Source of the DNA: Monodelphis domestica
Taxonomy: Eukaryota > Chordata > Mammalia > Didelphimorphia > Didelphidae
Reading direction: 5' to 3'
Assembly (NCBI RefSeq): GCF_027887165.1
Contig: NC_077227.1
Coordinates: 546,091,189 to 546,155,188, forward strand
Length of the DNA: 64,000 bases
A program made the translations under genes and the position numbers. The notes under the pieces are model-generated. The model saw only the letters and a list, made by a program, of their open reading frames with translations. It was not told the DNA's origin and ran no database searches. Below are positions 1 through 10,577 of the stretch, piece after piece (the first letter of the stretch is position 1; every line of letters begins with the position of its first letter).

Positions 1-329
1 GTGAAATATTCCTTATATCTCTGTGAGTCTTCAGAAAAGGTTTTTTAAAGTGTTAACATTACAGCGAATAAGCAATTCAACTGTGACTGTCAAATCAATT
101 TTTGTTGAGTTAAACAATAGTATTCCTTTTTATGTTGGAAAAGTCTCACCTCTGACTACTGTCAGTGATATGTCTTCAATTTTCTTGACTTCCCTGTTGG
201 TTCTAGAGCAATGATTCTTGTAACACAAGATACATATGTTAGCCTCTTTTAAACATTGTTAATTGGATGAGAAGCAACAAAGGAAAAAAAGGAAAGGTGG
301 AGAGAATCTGACTTATCCTATAGGGTATT
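1..329. other. unassigned AT-rich sequence
   Basis: No motif, repeat family or coding signal that I can recognise. A 63-codon open frame at 23-214 has no supporting feature and is in the range expected by chance. Confidence 0.4.
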
Positions 330-1004
330 TTGTTCTTTTTTGTTGTTGTTCGAACATTTCTTTTTAATTAAATTATTTGGCCTACAATTCAGTTTTTAAA
401 ACATTGTTTATTCTCCTCATTGAATATATATTTATTCCATTGTGATTAGCAAGTTATGTTTTTAATATTTTTGCTTTTCTATATACTTCAATGAGGTCTT
501 TATACCCCAATATGTAGTAAGATTTTGTATACAATATATTTTATATCTAATGTTTATTTACTTGGTTGTCTGTAAAAATTATACATATTAACCATTATTA
601 TATGAAACCATGATTGCTACCTCTACTTTTTTTTTTTACTGATGAAGCATACTAGATTTTTCTCTATCCCTTTATTTGAATTCTTAGTAAATATTCATAC
701 TTCACGTGTTATTTTAGATAATATATTTTTACATTCTTCTAATCCATTTGGCTATCCTTTTTCATTCATGTTCATCCCATTAAAATTTACAATTATGATT
801 GTTAATTGGGTTTTTCCTTCCATCCTAATCCTGCTCTCTTGGACTTTCCCTATTTTTCTTATCCCTCATTTTTTACATGCAAAAAGAAAGTGTTAAAAAG
901 AGGAAAATTTTTTTGAAAATTTTCATCTGTAAGAGAAATGGCCTGTTTTCTACTCTGTTACAAATTATTTTCCCCCTTAACTTTTCATGTTTCCAGGTTT
1001 ATAC
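330..1004 (-). mobile_element. old L1 LINE fragment (ORF2 endonuclease region)
   Basis: Read on the minus strand, this stretch follows the same order as the endonuclease region of the intact L1s in this window. The antisense of the GTAATCATGATATCTGA block (plus-strand 12835-12851 in L1-A) is recognisable near 605-620, with T-rich and pyrimidine-rich sequence beyond it towards 1000. It is strongly diverged and has no open frame. It probably belongs to the same copy as 1249-1640, split by a SINE. The family assignment comes from pattern recognition; exact ends are uncertain. Confidence 0.5.
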
Positions 1005-1248
1005 TCTTTCTTACTGTTTAGTCATTTTTCTGTCATATCCAACTGAGTTTGATCCTTTTTGGGGTTTTCTTGGCAAAGATATTGGAGCAGCTTGCCATTT
1101 CCTTTTCTAGCTCATTTTATAAATGAGGAAACTAAGGTAAATATGGTTAAAGGTCTTAGCCAGAGCCATCCAATTAGTAAGTGTCCAAGGCCAGAGTTCA
1201 ACTCAGGAAGACTCCAAGAACTTTACTGCATCACCTAGTTGTCTGTGT
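1005..1248 (-). mobile_element. Mar-1-like tRNA-derived CORE-SINE
   Basis: Contains the antisense landmarks of the common marsupial SINE: GGGGTTTTCTTGGCAAAGAT, then TTGCCATTTCCTTTTC, then ATGAGGAAACTAAGG, then a tail resembling GCATCACCTAGTTGTCTG (the antisense of the promoter-end head). The same element occurs on the plus strand near 4462, 45979 and 60588. It interrupts an older minus-strand L1. The family name is from memory of marsupial repeats. Confidence 0.7.
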
Positions 1249-1640
1249 ATTCTCTTTTATTTTACTTTTATTCATCTTCCTCCCCCAGAACTTTTGTCTT
1301 TAAGATTATTTTCCTTATTATTACTGTATGATGGATCTTATCTTTCTTCTTGTCTCCTTTCTTCCTCCATTTTCAGTGTCCCATTCTATTTCCTGTTAGT
1401 TTAATACATATCTATACAATGATCATTATATGTGGATGTAATTTTATTTAGTCTTTTATCTGCTAGGATCAAAGAATTCCTATTCTCTCCAATACTCATC
1501 CCTTTAATTTAGCATTTTTCACTTTATCAACTTCTCTTGCAGGATGATGATTTTCCTCTCCTTCCTCCTTTCCTAAACTTTTTTATATCAGGGTCTTTGC
1601 AAAATGTCAGTTATCCTCTAAATGCTTTGCCTGGGTAAAG
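1249..1640 (-). mobile_element. old L1 LINE fragment (ORF1-ORF2 spacer side)
   Basis: Pyrimidine-rich plus strand (a purine-rich minus strand), as in the spacer between ORF1 and ORF2 of the L1s here. Its position, directly beyond the SINE, fits continuation of the fragment at 330-1004. No coding frame survives. Confidence 0.35.
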
Positions 1641-1757
1641 GAAAATGTAAGGGATTCTCCTAATTCTTTGATAACTGATGCAGTTTTTAGATTTTTTGAG
1701 AGTTTTTCAGAAGATCCTGGATTCTCTAGGTTCTTAAGAGTTACATCTTAAAATTCT

Positions 1758-2163
1758 TGTAGGTGGACACCTGAGAAGGAGATTGGAAACTGAGGGAAAA
1801 TGGATAGAGGAGAGAAAGAGAGAGACATAGGAATAAAGACTCAGAGACAAGGAGCTAAAAAATATGGACTATATGTTGCAGTGCTCCTCAGATGGAATTG
1901 AGAGGATACTCCACACATGCCTTTAAACTTTTATTGGAGAGTTTAGGAATGTGGAGTGGGAGGTAACTAATGAGCATGTGACATGGCATCAGCTTTAACA
2001 TTGACTCATTTGATAATCACATAATCAAAAGAGGAGGAGGTTAATCAAATATGTGACTTGGAAAGGAATGTGGTCTAATAAGGTGTGAGCTAGGACCCTG
2101 TGGCAAATAATATCCTGATCAGGAATTCTTTTTGCCCTTTGGACTGAAGATTTGGCAATTACA
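1758..2163 (-). mobile_element. possible solo LTR
   Basis: On the minus strand the segment could run from TGTAATTGCC to CCACCTACA, the TG...CA form of a retroviral LTR. It carries a polyadenylation-like CCAATAAAAG at about 1930-1939 (antisense). No internal retroviral sequence is attached, and no matching short direct repeat was found at the edges, so the boundaries are tentative. It could instead be an unrelated old repeat. Confidence 0.3.
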
Positions 2164-3177
2164 GTAATTAATAAGTAATATGACCACGAGTCTGGTAAAT
2201 GAATACATAGAATACAATATCAATACACCAATCATACTTTCAAGATACTAAACTATCTGATATGCTACATTAAGCATCATAATCCAAGTATGCCTAATTT
2301 TCTACCACCTTAGTTGTGGTATAACTTTGAATTAAAAAAATGTCTCAGGAAAATTACATTTTCCCCATCTTGAGTACTTCAATCTCTCTACCCCTTGACA
2401 TGTGATCTTTCTTTATAGCAACAATAGGTAGTTGGTTTTTTTTATTGTTTTTCTTTTCTAGTCTTTTCTCTGAAACCTACCTTGAACTGTAGAGGAATAT
2501 ATCTCAACCCCTTTAGCTGCCAAGTGCCTTTGAAAGGTTTTCACACATTTTGTTCATTTTAATTAGGTAATTTGAAAGCAATAGTTTACCAGTTCTTATC
2601 CTTTCTTCCCCCAACCATATTTTCCAATGAGGTTTTGTGCAATGAAATGGAAATATGTGAAAAGGTACAGCCAATGCTGGAGAGGAAAGACAGCTGTCTA
2701 CTCTCCACACCTGATGAGTTGATATGAAGCAATTAATTTTTGTTGCTAGTTCTTCCCCCCACCCCCAACAGAGACTAAAAATAATATTTTCTTCCTCACT
2801 GAAATGCAGCCAGGCAGGAAAAGTATGAGAGAGAGGCTCCTCTTGGCCAGGTAATACCTCTTGAATCAATGGTGTGCTGGAGTTAGCTTTTATAGGAATA
2901 CCATGAGCTGAATGTCAAATTTTCATTGGGAATAGAAATCAGCAAACTACAAATCAAGGGTTGATTTCCTGATTTTATAGACTTAAGAATGCATTAATAA
3001 TACACATCAAATTTTAAAGCATATGTGTATTTTCTCCTTAAGAGCCTGGTTGTTAAACATTTACTAGTACATCTCTGTATTGCTTTATAAACATTGATTT
3101 TATCAGGAGCAAAGTAGAAGACTCAAGGAATGAAGTCATTACAATATAGGAATAACTCTTGTGACTATAGTTAATAA
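2164..3177. other. unassigned sequence
   Basis: No recognised gene or repeat. A 118-codon minus-strand open frame (2513-2869) has no recognisable domain. No splice or promoter context supports it, so I do not call it a gene. Confidence 0.4.
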
Positions 3178-3300
3178 TAATTATAATGATGATGGTAAAG
3201 ATTCTTTTAAAGTGTAATAGAATTTACATAGTGCTATAAGGCTTGTTAAATACTTTACATATATTATTTCATTTGATCTTTATAACACCTTTGGATTGAA
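3178..3300 (+). repeat. L2/CORE-type relic
   Basis: The pattern of ATAGTGCTATAAGG...AAATACTTTACATATATTATTTCATTTGATC is typical of the tail of old mammalian L2/CORE elements. It is strongly diverged. Confidence 0.4.
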
Positions 3301-3950
3301 TGCATGTCTAATTTAAACTCACCATCCAATCAAAAGTTCATCTTTTTAACACATATTTAATAGACAATACAAGAAACAATCATAAAGTATGTAAGTTCCA
3401 AAGTCTATGTGGAAGATTAAAATAGACATAGCTTATTCATCATACCTATAAGGACTATGATCTAATCAAGTAGTCTCCTTACACTTACATTCCAGAAATA
3501 GAATCTGGATCAGTAACTCGGTCTGGATATTTTTCTTCTAATAATTCTCAATTAAATCCCCAATTTTGGAAAATCTCTTTAAACTTTATTTACTTTATTA
3601 GTAAAAATACCTCTGAATTACCTACATCATTACTCCTCCCCCTTATTTAGCTAAAATTTTTTTCTTCCCACTTTTCCCCATATTTCTTCACCACCCCCTG
3701 AAAAAAACCCCAAGAAACAGAATCTTTGCAACCTTGCAGTAAGGTGTGATATGAGTGATCATCTTAATTTTATTTTCCAGTAGGCTATCTGAAAGTGAGA
3801 TAAGTAAATTGCTAGAGAATCTCCACCAAATAGCATGTCAGTAAATTCTTCTGATATATATAAACAACACTCTAGGCTCATGAAATGATTAATAGTTTGG
3901 CTAATCTTGTAATCTACTGGGATTATATTCCTAAACTTTGAACCTGGTAA
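3301..3950. other. unassigned AT-rich sequence
   Basis: No recognised gene or repeat. A C/T-rich patch lies near 3640-3710. Confidence 0.4.
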
Positions 3951-3964
3951 CTAACTGTGTTATT

Positions 3965-4085
3965 ATACAAATTTTACAGATGAATAAATTGAGGTTCAAA
4001 TAAGTTGGGTGTTTAGCCCACTATCAAAGAGTTACTTAAACATTGGAAATGAGATTTGAATTTAGCTCTCTTTCAGATGTTTTTC
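3965..4085 (+). repeat. MIR/L2-type relic
   Basis: TTTTACAGATGAATAAATTGAGG followed by GAGATTTGAATTTAGCTCT is the usual order of the conserved part of old CORE-SINE/L2 copies. Diverged, without clear ends. Confidence 0.4.
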
Positions 4086-4309
4086 ATAATATATAACATA
4101 TGTTATTGTAATTTTGAAATAGTTTGGGAATGTAGATGATGCAATCAGATTATGAGGGTTTGAACTGATGAGGGTAGTGTGACAAATGAAAAGGTCTACA
4201 TTTGCTTAGAATTGAATAATAGGGACAAATAATTTAGCGTTGAGATATGGATTATAGATTAGGAAACAGATGGAAATGACTTTTGAGGATGCTTAGTTCA
4301 TCCTTCTCC

Positions 4310-4428
4310 TTTTTCAAATGAGAACAATAAGACAGAAAAAACTAAATTATGTGCTCAGGCTCATACAGCTAGTGTCTAAAGACAGATTTTGAGCCCAGGT
4401 CTTTCTGCTTTCAAGCTCAGCATATATA
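4310..4428 (-). repeat. MIR-like SINE relic
   Basis: ATGTGCTCAGGCTCATACAGCTAGTGTCTAAAG...TTTTGAGCCCAGGTCT matches the antisense order of the MIR/CORE-SINE conserved block. A TATAT-rich patch follows. Confidence 0.45.
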
Positions 4429-4461
4429 TTACACATATATTCAGCAGATATATTACAACAG

Positions 4462-4665
4462 AAGGCAACCAGGTGGCTCAGGAAATAGAACACTGAGCCT
4501 GAAGTCAGGAAGACTTGACACTTTCTAGTTGTGTGACCCTGGGCATGTCATTTAGCCTCTCTTTGCTTTAATCTACTGGAGAAGGAAATGGCAAACCACT
4601 TTAAAAATATTTCAAGAAAACCACATGGACACTATGGTCCCCAAAGTCACAAAGATAATCTTTGA
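4462..4665 (+). mobile_element. Mar-1-like CORE-SINE
   Basis: Runs from the head AGGCAACCAGGTGGCTCAGGAAATAGAACACTGAGCCTGAAGTCAGGAAGACTTGA through TGTGTGACCCTGGGCATGTCA to GAGAAGGAAATGGCAAACCAC and AAGAAAACCACATGGACACTATGG. The tRNA-like head carries RNA polymerase III box-like blocks. Part of the middle appears deleted relative to the copy at 45979. Confidence 0.75.
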
Positions 4666-4699
4666 AAGTACAGAAAAAAATAAATGATTCTGTTGTAGC

Positions 4700-6508
4700 A
4701 GAGTACATAGAAATGAGAGGGCAGAAAATTAAAAAAAAATTTCTAGAAAGTAGTTTGAAAGATGTCTGCATTTGAGAGTGTCAGGAAAGAGAAGGAGATA
4801 GAGAAGACAAAAGATAACCAAATAACTATGAGAATTAAGATGCAATAGCTTCAGAAAACACAGGAGAGGTGAGTTTCAAGAATAAATGGAGTGATCAATG
4901 CTGTCAGATGTTAGGAGAGACCAAAAACAGAGACTCTAAAAAGGTCATAGGGTTTGGTGGAATAATTATTCACTAGTATTGTAAGACCAGAAAGAGAGAG
5001 GTGACTGAGAAGGAATAGCAGTTGAGCCCCTAAATCATTCAGAACAAGTTTCCAGGAAGGTCCTTTCTCTGGTTATGATTTTAACCTAATAATGCTTCTG
5101 GTAACACCTATGCTAGACTAATTAGAGTCTTATGGAGTTTACTAGACTCTGACCTTAGTTAACATAAATGTTAATAGTTCCTTCCTTTTACAAGGCATTG
5201 CCAATGATCTTTTCACTTGGGAACCACAAAGAACTGGAATCCTTCTCTGTTTAATTCACATGTTTACCACACATGACTGTTTTTATTAAAGTATTAATGA
5301 TTTAGCTACTGTTCTATTGAGGGATTCAGTGGCTGCAGAGGGCCAAGGAGTAGCCCCTTTTGAAAAGTTTCTCACATATAATTTCTAAAGTATGAAGAGG
5401 ATGTATAAGTTTTATAACTACACAAACGAAGAGAATTTTTTTTAGGAATTTATACACTCATCCAGGGAATTTTAAAATGGAACATGAAATGAGATACAAA
5501 TCTTAGATTCTTTTACAGCACATTTCTGCCACCTAATCTTGTTAAATTATTACTGAAATAATTCAAAGATATACAGATTATTTAAATTATCAAATATACT
5601 TGGCAAAGAATTAAAATAACACCATTTCTAAAATATAGTTTCATGATAGTTGAAGATAAATATTCCTAAAGCAAAGAAAACTCAAGTAAGTGTTTACTAG
5701 GATGAAAATATATTTCAAAAAATTTTAAATGTATATCTTTCCACAACTATTCTTATATGGTTTAAAGCTAAAATCTCTCCTTAGTGAATTTCACTTTCCA
5801 CCCTAATATTAAAGCACTTATTTTAGAGTTCTTCATTCTAGGTCACTGAAATTTCCTGGTTTAGAAAGTAAAATAAAACACAAGAATGTTATTTATTTTA
5901 CTGCTCAAAACATCACTTCATCCTTGAGATTTACAAGAGCAATTCTGGGAAATAATAGGGAGAAATGAAATGGGCCAATCCCACTTTAACAGCATCTGAA
6001 TACCAGGACTGAATCTATATAAGTCATCTCTCTGTTAAATGGAACCCAAGCTATATTTCTTCAATAGCTAGAGAGTTGTCAGAACCCCAGGCAAGGACCT
6101 GAGTTGGAAGCAACTGGATTGTGTTTCACACAAGCATGACTGTTTAATCCTGCAATATTGCAAAGCTTCTGCAAGATCTCTCTGCCTAATAAGAACTCTC
6201 CACCTACTCTTTACTTTTAATAAAAACGTATATTTTAAAGTTTTCTTTTTTTAAATCATTATTCTATGCAAAGGCTCTAAGCATAATAAAAATTCATTGT
6301 TTAGGTGAAGGACAGTTAATTGATTTTGGTTGCCCTTCCAGCAAAAGAGGAAGAAACACCAAGAAGATTTGAAATGATCACCGAGCCTTTTTAAGCCACT
6401 AGTGCAATGTATTGGCAAAAACACATCATGTCCTAAATGCAAGATCAAACTAATTCTTTAGATATTTGCATGCATGTGTGTATACTGCGTGTTGTTGATG
6501 TTCCTAAA
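4700..6508. other. unassigned sequence, partly an old repeat
   Basis: 4740-5000 (AGGTGAGTTTCAAGAATAAATGG... and the following A/G-rich text) resembles an old mammalian-wide interspersed repeat that I cannot name. The remainder up to 6508 shows no gene, no SINE head and no LTR that I recognise. Confidence 0.35.
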
Positions 6509-6747
6509 GTCCAAGTCTATCCTTGCTGCAAAAAGCCCAGCAGGACCCTGAGGACAGAGGCAGCTCCAAAGTTGCAGGGCCCTGCAGGCGTACTGTCACA
6601 TGGAGCTCTGAGACTGTGGCTGTCACTCAAAGAATCATTAGCAATGAACTGAACGGGAGGCAGCAAAGCTTGGTATGTTGTCATCGCACTGTAAGAAGGT
6701 TGGCCACGGACCAAATTAGCTTGCTTAGGGAGTGTGAATCAAAATGA
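6509..6747. other. GC-richer unique island, function unknown
   Basis: A patch of about 240 bp is clearly less AT-rich than its surroundings. It has several CpG dinucleotides and overlapping short open frames on both strands (plus 6437-6652 and 6523-6747; minus 6517-6714). It does not match any repeat in the window. No protein domain is recognisable and no clear exon boundary is seen. It could be a conserved non-coding element, an orphan exon or an old repeat. Confidence 0.3.
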
Positions 6748-7129
6748 CATGTAATCTGAATGTTAATGAAAATTTTCTCTTGCTTCAGGCTTCACTTTCT
6801 ATCCAGAAAGCTGTCATCTGGAAGACATTATCTTCCCCTCTCTCTTCCTTTTTGGTATACAATTTTAAGATTACAGAAAAAGTCTGTGTGTGGAGAGAGA
6901 GGAAGCTTAAGCCAGAAATACTTGGACAATTGCTGTATGGTGAATTCTATAATCATGTCAACCATGGTCTAGCTTCCTACATTAATATTTACAAAAATGA
7001 GATGTTTTCAAGATAACAACATGGTTGCCTTCAGGGAGTTAGTTTTGGTAAAGTATGTTTTCAGTTTATAAACATTTTCAATTCAACCTGTTGTATTTTA
7101 TTTTATTTTTAGGCTTTTTATTTTTGTTT

Positions 7130-9334
7130 TCTAGATTATATCAGTAAAATTTTTAAAATTTTTTCTGACATTTTGCAATTCATATTCTCTCTCCCTCCCT
7201 CCCAGCCATGCCTCTTTCCAAAGATGACAAGTAGTAAGATATAGGGTATATGTGTATTAGCATAAAATACATATTTCCATGTTCATTATGTTGTGAGAAA
7301 AGACACAAATTCCTAACCCTATAGGAAAATTTATGAAAAAAATAAAGTGAAGAATTTAGATTTCTCCAGTTCCTTCTCTATCAGTGGATAGCTTTTTTCA
7401 TCATGAGTCCCCTTGCAATTCTTCTGGATCCTTGAATTGTGGATAATAGTTTTGTCTTTCACAGTTGATTATCACAGTTTATTGCTGTTACTATGTACAG
7501 TGTTCTGGTTCTGCTCACTTTACTTTATACCACTGCATGTAAATATTTCCAGGAATTTTAGTGATCATATTGTCATTTCTTATGAAACAATAGCATTGCA
7601 ATTTTATACCCCAGCTTGTTCAACCATTCCCCAATGGACTGACATCTCTTCAGTTTTCAATTTTTTGCTATCACAAAAAAAAATGCTATAAATATTTTTA
7701 TAAAAGTAGTTCCTTTTCCCCTATCTTTGGTCCCTGTTGGATACAGACATAGTAGTGTCATTTCTGGGTCAAGGGTGACCTTGTTTTTGTATTTCATTTC
7801 ATATTGATTGGGTCATTTCATAGCTCTACCAACAGGGTATTAATGTCCCAATTTTTCCACATCTCCTTCAACATTAATTATTTTTCTTTTTTGTCATATT
7901 TGTCAGTCCAGCAGGTCTGAGCTTGAACCTCAGACTTATTTTAATTTGCATATCTCTAATTAATAAGGATTTAGAGCATTTTGTCATGACTAAATATAGC
8001 ATTAATTTCCTTATCTGAGAATTCACTATCCATATCCTTTGATCACTTACCAATTGGAAAATGTTTCATATTCTTATAAATTTGACCATGATCTCTATAT
8101 ATTTGAGAAATAAAGCCTTATTAGAAATACTCACTGTAATTTTTCCCACTTACATTGTAGTTTCTCTTCTAATCTTGGTTTTGTTAGTTTTGTATGTATA
8201 AGACTTTTTATTGTAGTCCAAGTTATCCCTTTTAGATCTCACAATATTTTCTATGGCATATTTAGATATAATTTTTTTCCTTATCCATCAATCTGACAAG
8301 CAAATTATTCTATGCTGCTCTAATTTGTTTATAGTTTCACCTTTTATTTCTAAATCTTGTGTTCATATTGAGTATACTTTGTCCTTTGGGGTGCTGGTCT
8401 ATGCCTAGGTTCTACCATACTGTTTTCAATTTTCCGAGAAGTTTTTGTTGAATAATGAATCATTCTAAATGCTTTAATCTTTGAGATTGTCTAACACTAG
8501 GTTACTATGGTCATTATGCTGAGTGTTGAGTGCCTAATCTCTTTCATTGATCCACTACTCTATTTCTTAGCTTATACTAGATAGTTTTGATAGTTGCTGC
8601 TTCATAATATAGTTTGAGGTATGACATGGCTAAGCCATCTTCATTCATTTTTTTTTTATCAATTCCAATGATATTCTTGATCTTTTCTTCTTTCAGATGA
8701 AGTTTATGATTTTATTCCAGCTTAAAATAGAACACTAAATCTATAAATTAAATTTGATAAAATAACTATTGTTAACACAGTCACTGCATGAATAATGAAT
8801 CTTTTTTTCTCAATTATTTAAATATTCCCTAATTTCTGTAAAGTTTAGAATGGTAAATATTCAAATATATATATACATATATGCATGCACATATATAAAC
8901 ATTTAGAATATGGAACAATCTAAATCATAAATATCTTATACTTTTGTAATTATTTTAGATTATATTACCCTTCCTATTTTCTTTTATTCTGTTTATTAGC
9001 AATATATGGTAAGTTAAATGGATTGTAGATTTAGTTTCATTATATTTCTTTATTGAAGCTATACATAGTTCTGAATAACTATTTTTTCTCTTGAATCTCT
9101 GAGATTCTCTAATCTACAAATAAACATAATTTTGTTTTCTCTTTGCCTTTTTCATTTCGCCTATTTATTTTTCTTGTTTGATGACTAAAACTCACATTTC
9201 TTAAATTATATCAAATAATAGTTAAGACAATGATCACCCCTGCTTTACCTGTCTGATTATGGGAAATCTGGTGTTTTTAATGAATGATTACTATTGTTAC
9301 ATTCTTATTTGGGGAACAGTTAATTTCTATTATA
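7130..9334 (-). mobile_element. old L1 LINE, 3' half, antisense
   Basis: On the minus strand this follows the 3' half of L1 ORF2 and the 3' UTR. Landmarks on the plus strand, in order: GTTCTGGTTCTGCTCACTTTA (7502 on), CCCCAATGGACTGACATCTC, TTTGGTCCCTGTTGGATACAG, CCAACAGGGTATTAATGTCCC, TTTTAATTTGCATATCTCTAA and AAATGTTTCATATTCTTATAAATTTG. Past 8690, degraded reverse-transcriptase-domain sequence continues to the insertion point of L1-A. It is much more diverged than L1-A or L1-B, so older. No open frame survives. Confidence 0.65.
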
Positions 9335-9349
9335 TTAAAAAACAATTAG
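9335..9349 (+). repeat. L1-A target-site duplication, left copy
   Basis: TTAAAAAACAATTAG here is repeated exactly at 16755-16769, flanking the L1. An A-rich site starting TTAAAA is the classic L1 endonuclease target. Confidence 0.9.
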
Positions 9350-10148
9350 AGTTCCGGTCAAGATGGCGGCTTAGAGAAAGCTAAAGTTCAGATCTCCGGA
9401 AAACCCTTCCTGACTGATCTCAAACTATAAGCTCCTAAGGCGCCAAAATTCAAAATGATCAACAGCATAGACCCTGGGAACCCTCCTCCTGGACCTGAAC
9501 CAAGATCAAAAGGTACGGCCCCCCTCAAAAGCCTGAACCCAAGATCAATCGGACCTAAGGGGTAGGAGCGCAGAGTCCAAGGCTCCCGGAATCCGCAGCC
9601 CCGCCCGGCTCAGAAAGCAGGGTCCTCAGAACAACAACCCTCAGGGCCTTCTATCCTAGGCCCAGTGAAAGTCACTGCCCTCAAGGTCCCCCGCAGAGAG
9701 CAGGGTTGTCTGAAACAACAGCAACCCTCAGGGCCTTCTATCCTAGGCCCAGTGAAAGTCACTGCCCTCGAGCTCCCCCACAGAGAGCAGGGTCGTCTGA
9801 AACAACAGCAACCCTCAGGGCGGACAAGACAGCCTCACCGGCTGGATCCTGCTACCCAAGTCTCAGTGAAAGTCCCCGCCCTCGGAGCTCTGGGAAGCCG
9901 AAGCCCATCCCCCCGCAGGCCAAGGAAACAGCCTCACGGCCAGCTATTCTGAAGGCAACTTCTGAAAAGCAACCCGACCCAGAGGGCCGGGGGAGAGTGT
10001 GGCCTAGTGGTCCAACCCTTCCATTCCAGTTCCAGTGAGGCATATTCAGTTTAACCCAGGGAAAGCTCATAGAACCGACAATCTGCCCAGGACTAAAGCC
10101 TCTGAACACCAGACAGAGATAAGAAAAGCTAATCCTACACATTCAGAG
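9350..10148 (+). promoter_or_regulatory. L1-A 5' UTR / internal promoter with YY1-like site
   Basis: Much more GC- and CpG-rich than its surroundings. CAAGATGGCGGC at 9359-9370 matches the YY1 consensus core and lies within 20 bp of the element start, as in primate L1. The same block, with one change, starts L1-B (CAAGATGGCAGC, 47739-47750). YY1 is known to set the L1 start site in primates; that role here is inferred. The region also contains the tandem units described separately. Confidence 0.65.
9611..9822 (+). repeat. 87-bp tandem repeats in L1-A 5' UTR
   Basis: About 2.4 head-to-tail units with an 87-bp period. The block AACCCTCAGGGC recurs at 9636, 9723 and 9810, and the text GGCCTTCTATCCTAGGCCCA occurs in units one and two. 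Units differ at only a few bases. Tandem promoter monomers are known in mouse L1; the units here are unrelated in sequence. Confidence 0.85.
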
Positions 10149-10561
10149 ATGGCAAACTCCACAGAAGCACAGAAGCCCCAAAATACCAAGGAAAATAAGA
10201 AGAAAGGGGCGACTTTGGATACATTCTATGGAGCCAAAATACAAAATACAGAGAAGATAGAAGATATACAAGAAAATGCTCCAAAACCTTCCAAAGGAAA
10301 TGGAAACTCTCCACAAACCCATGAAGAATTTGAAACAGAAATGACCAAAAAGATGGAAGCCTTCTGGGAGGAAAAGTGGGAAATAATGCAAAAGAAATTC
10401 ACGCATCTACAAAACCAGTTTGACCAAACTGTAAAAGAAAACCAGGCTTTAAAGCAAGAACTAATAAAGCAAAGCCAAAACACCAAGAAATTAGAAGAGA
10501 ACATAAAATATCTCACCGACAAGGTGATAGATCTGGAAAATAGAGGGAGAAGAGATAATTT

Positions 10562-10577
10562 AAGAATAATTGGACTC
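10562..10577 (+). repeat. nested-L1 target-site duplication, left copy
   Basis: AAGAATAATTGGACTC is repeated exactly at 11570-11585 at the end of the poly(A) of the nested L1. Confidence 0.92.

Noticed and set aside
640..1110. Two hydrophobic ORFs resembling small membrane proteins
   Set aside because: They lie in an antisense old L1 and a SINE; the hydrophobicity comes from T-rich codons.
2513..2869. 118-codon minus-strand ORF
   Set aside because: No recognisable domain, promoter or splice context; plausible by chance in 64 kb.
9611..9822. CRISPR-like repeat array
   Set aside because: The units are long, directly adjoining and lie in an L1 5' UTR; there are no spacers and the genome is mammalian.
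9665..10142. Overlapping ORFs of 90-110 codons on both strands
   Set aside because: They arise from the GC-rich tandem 5' UTR of L1-A; no domain, not kept in L1-B.
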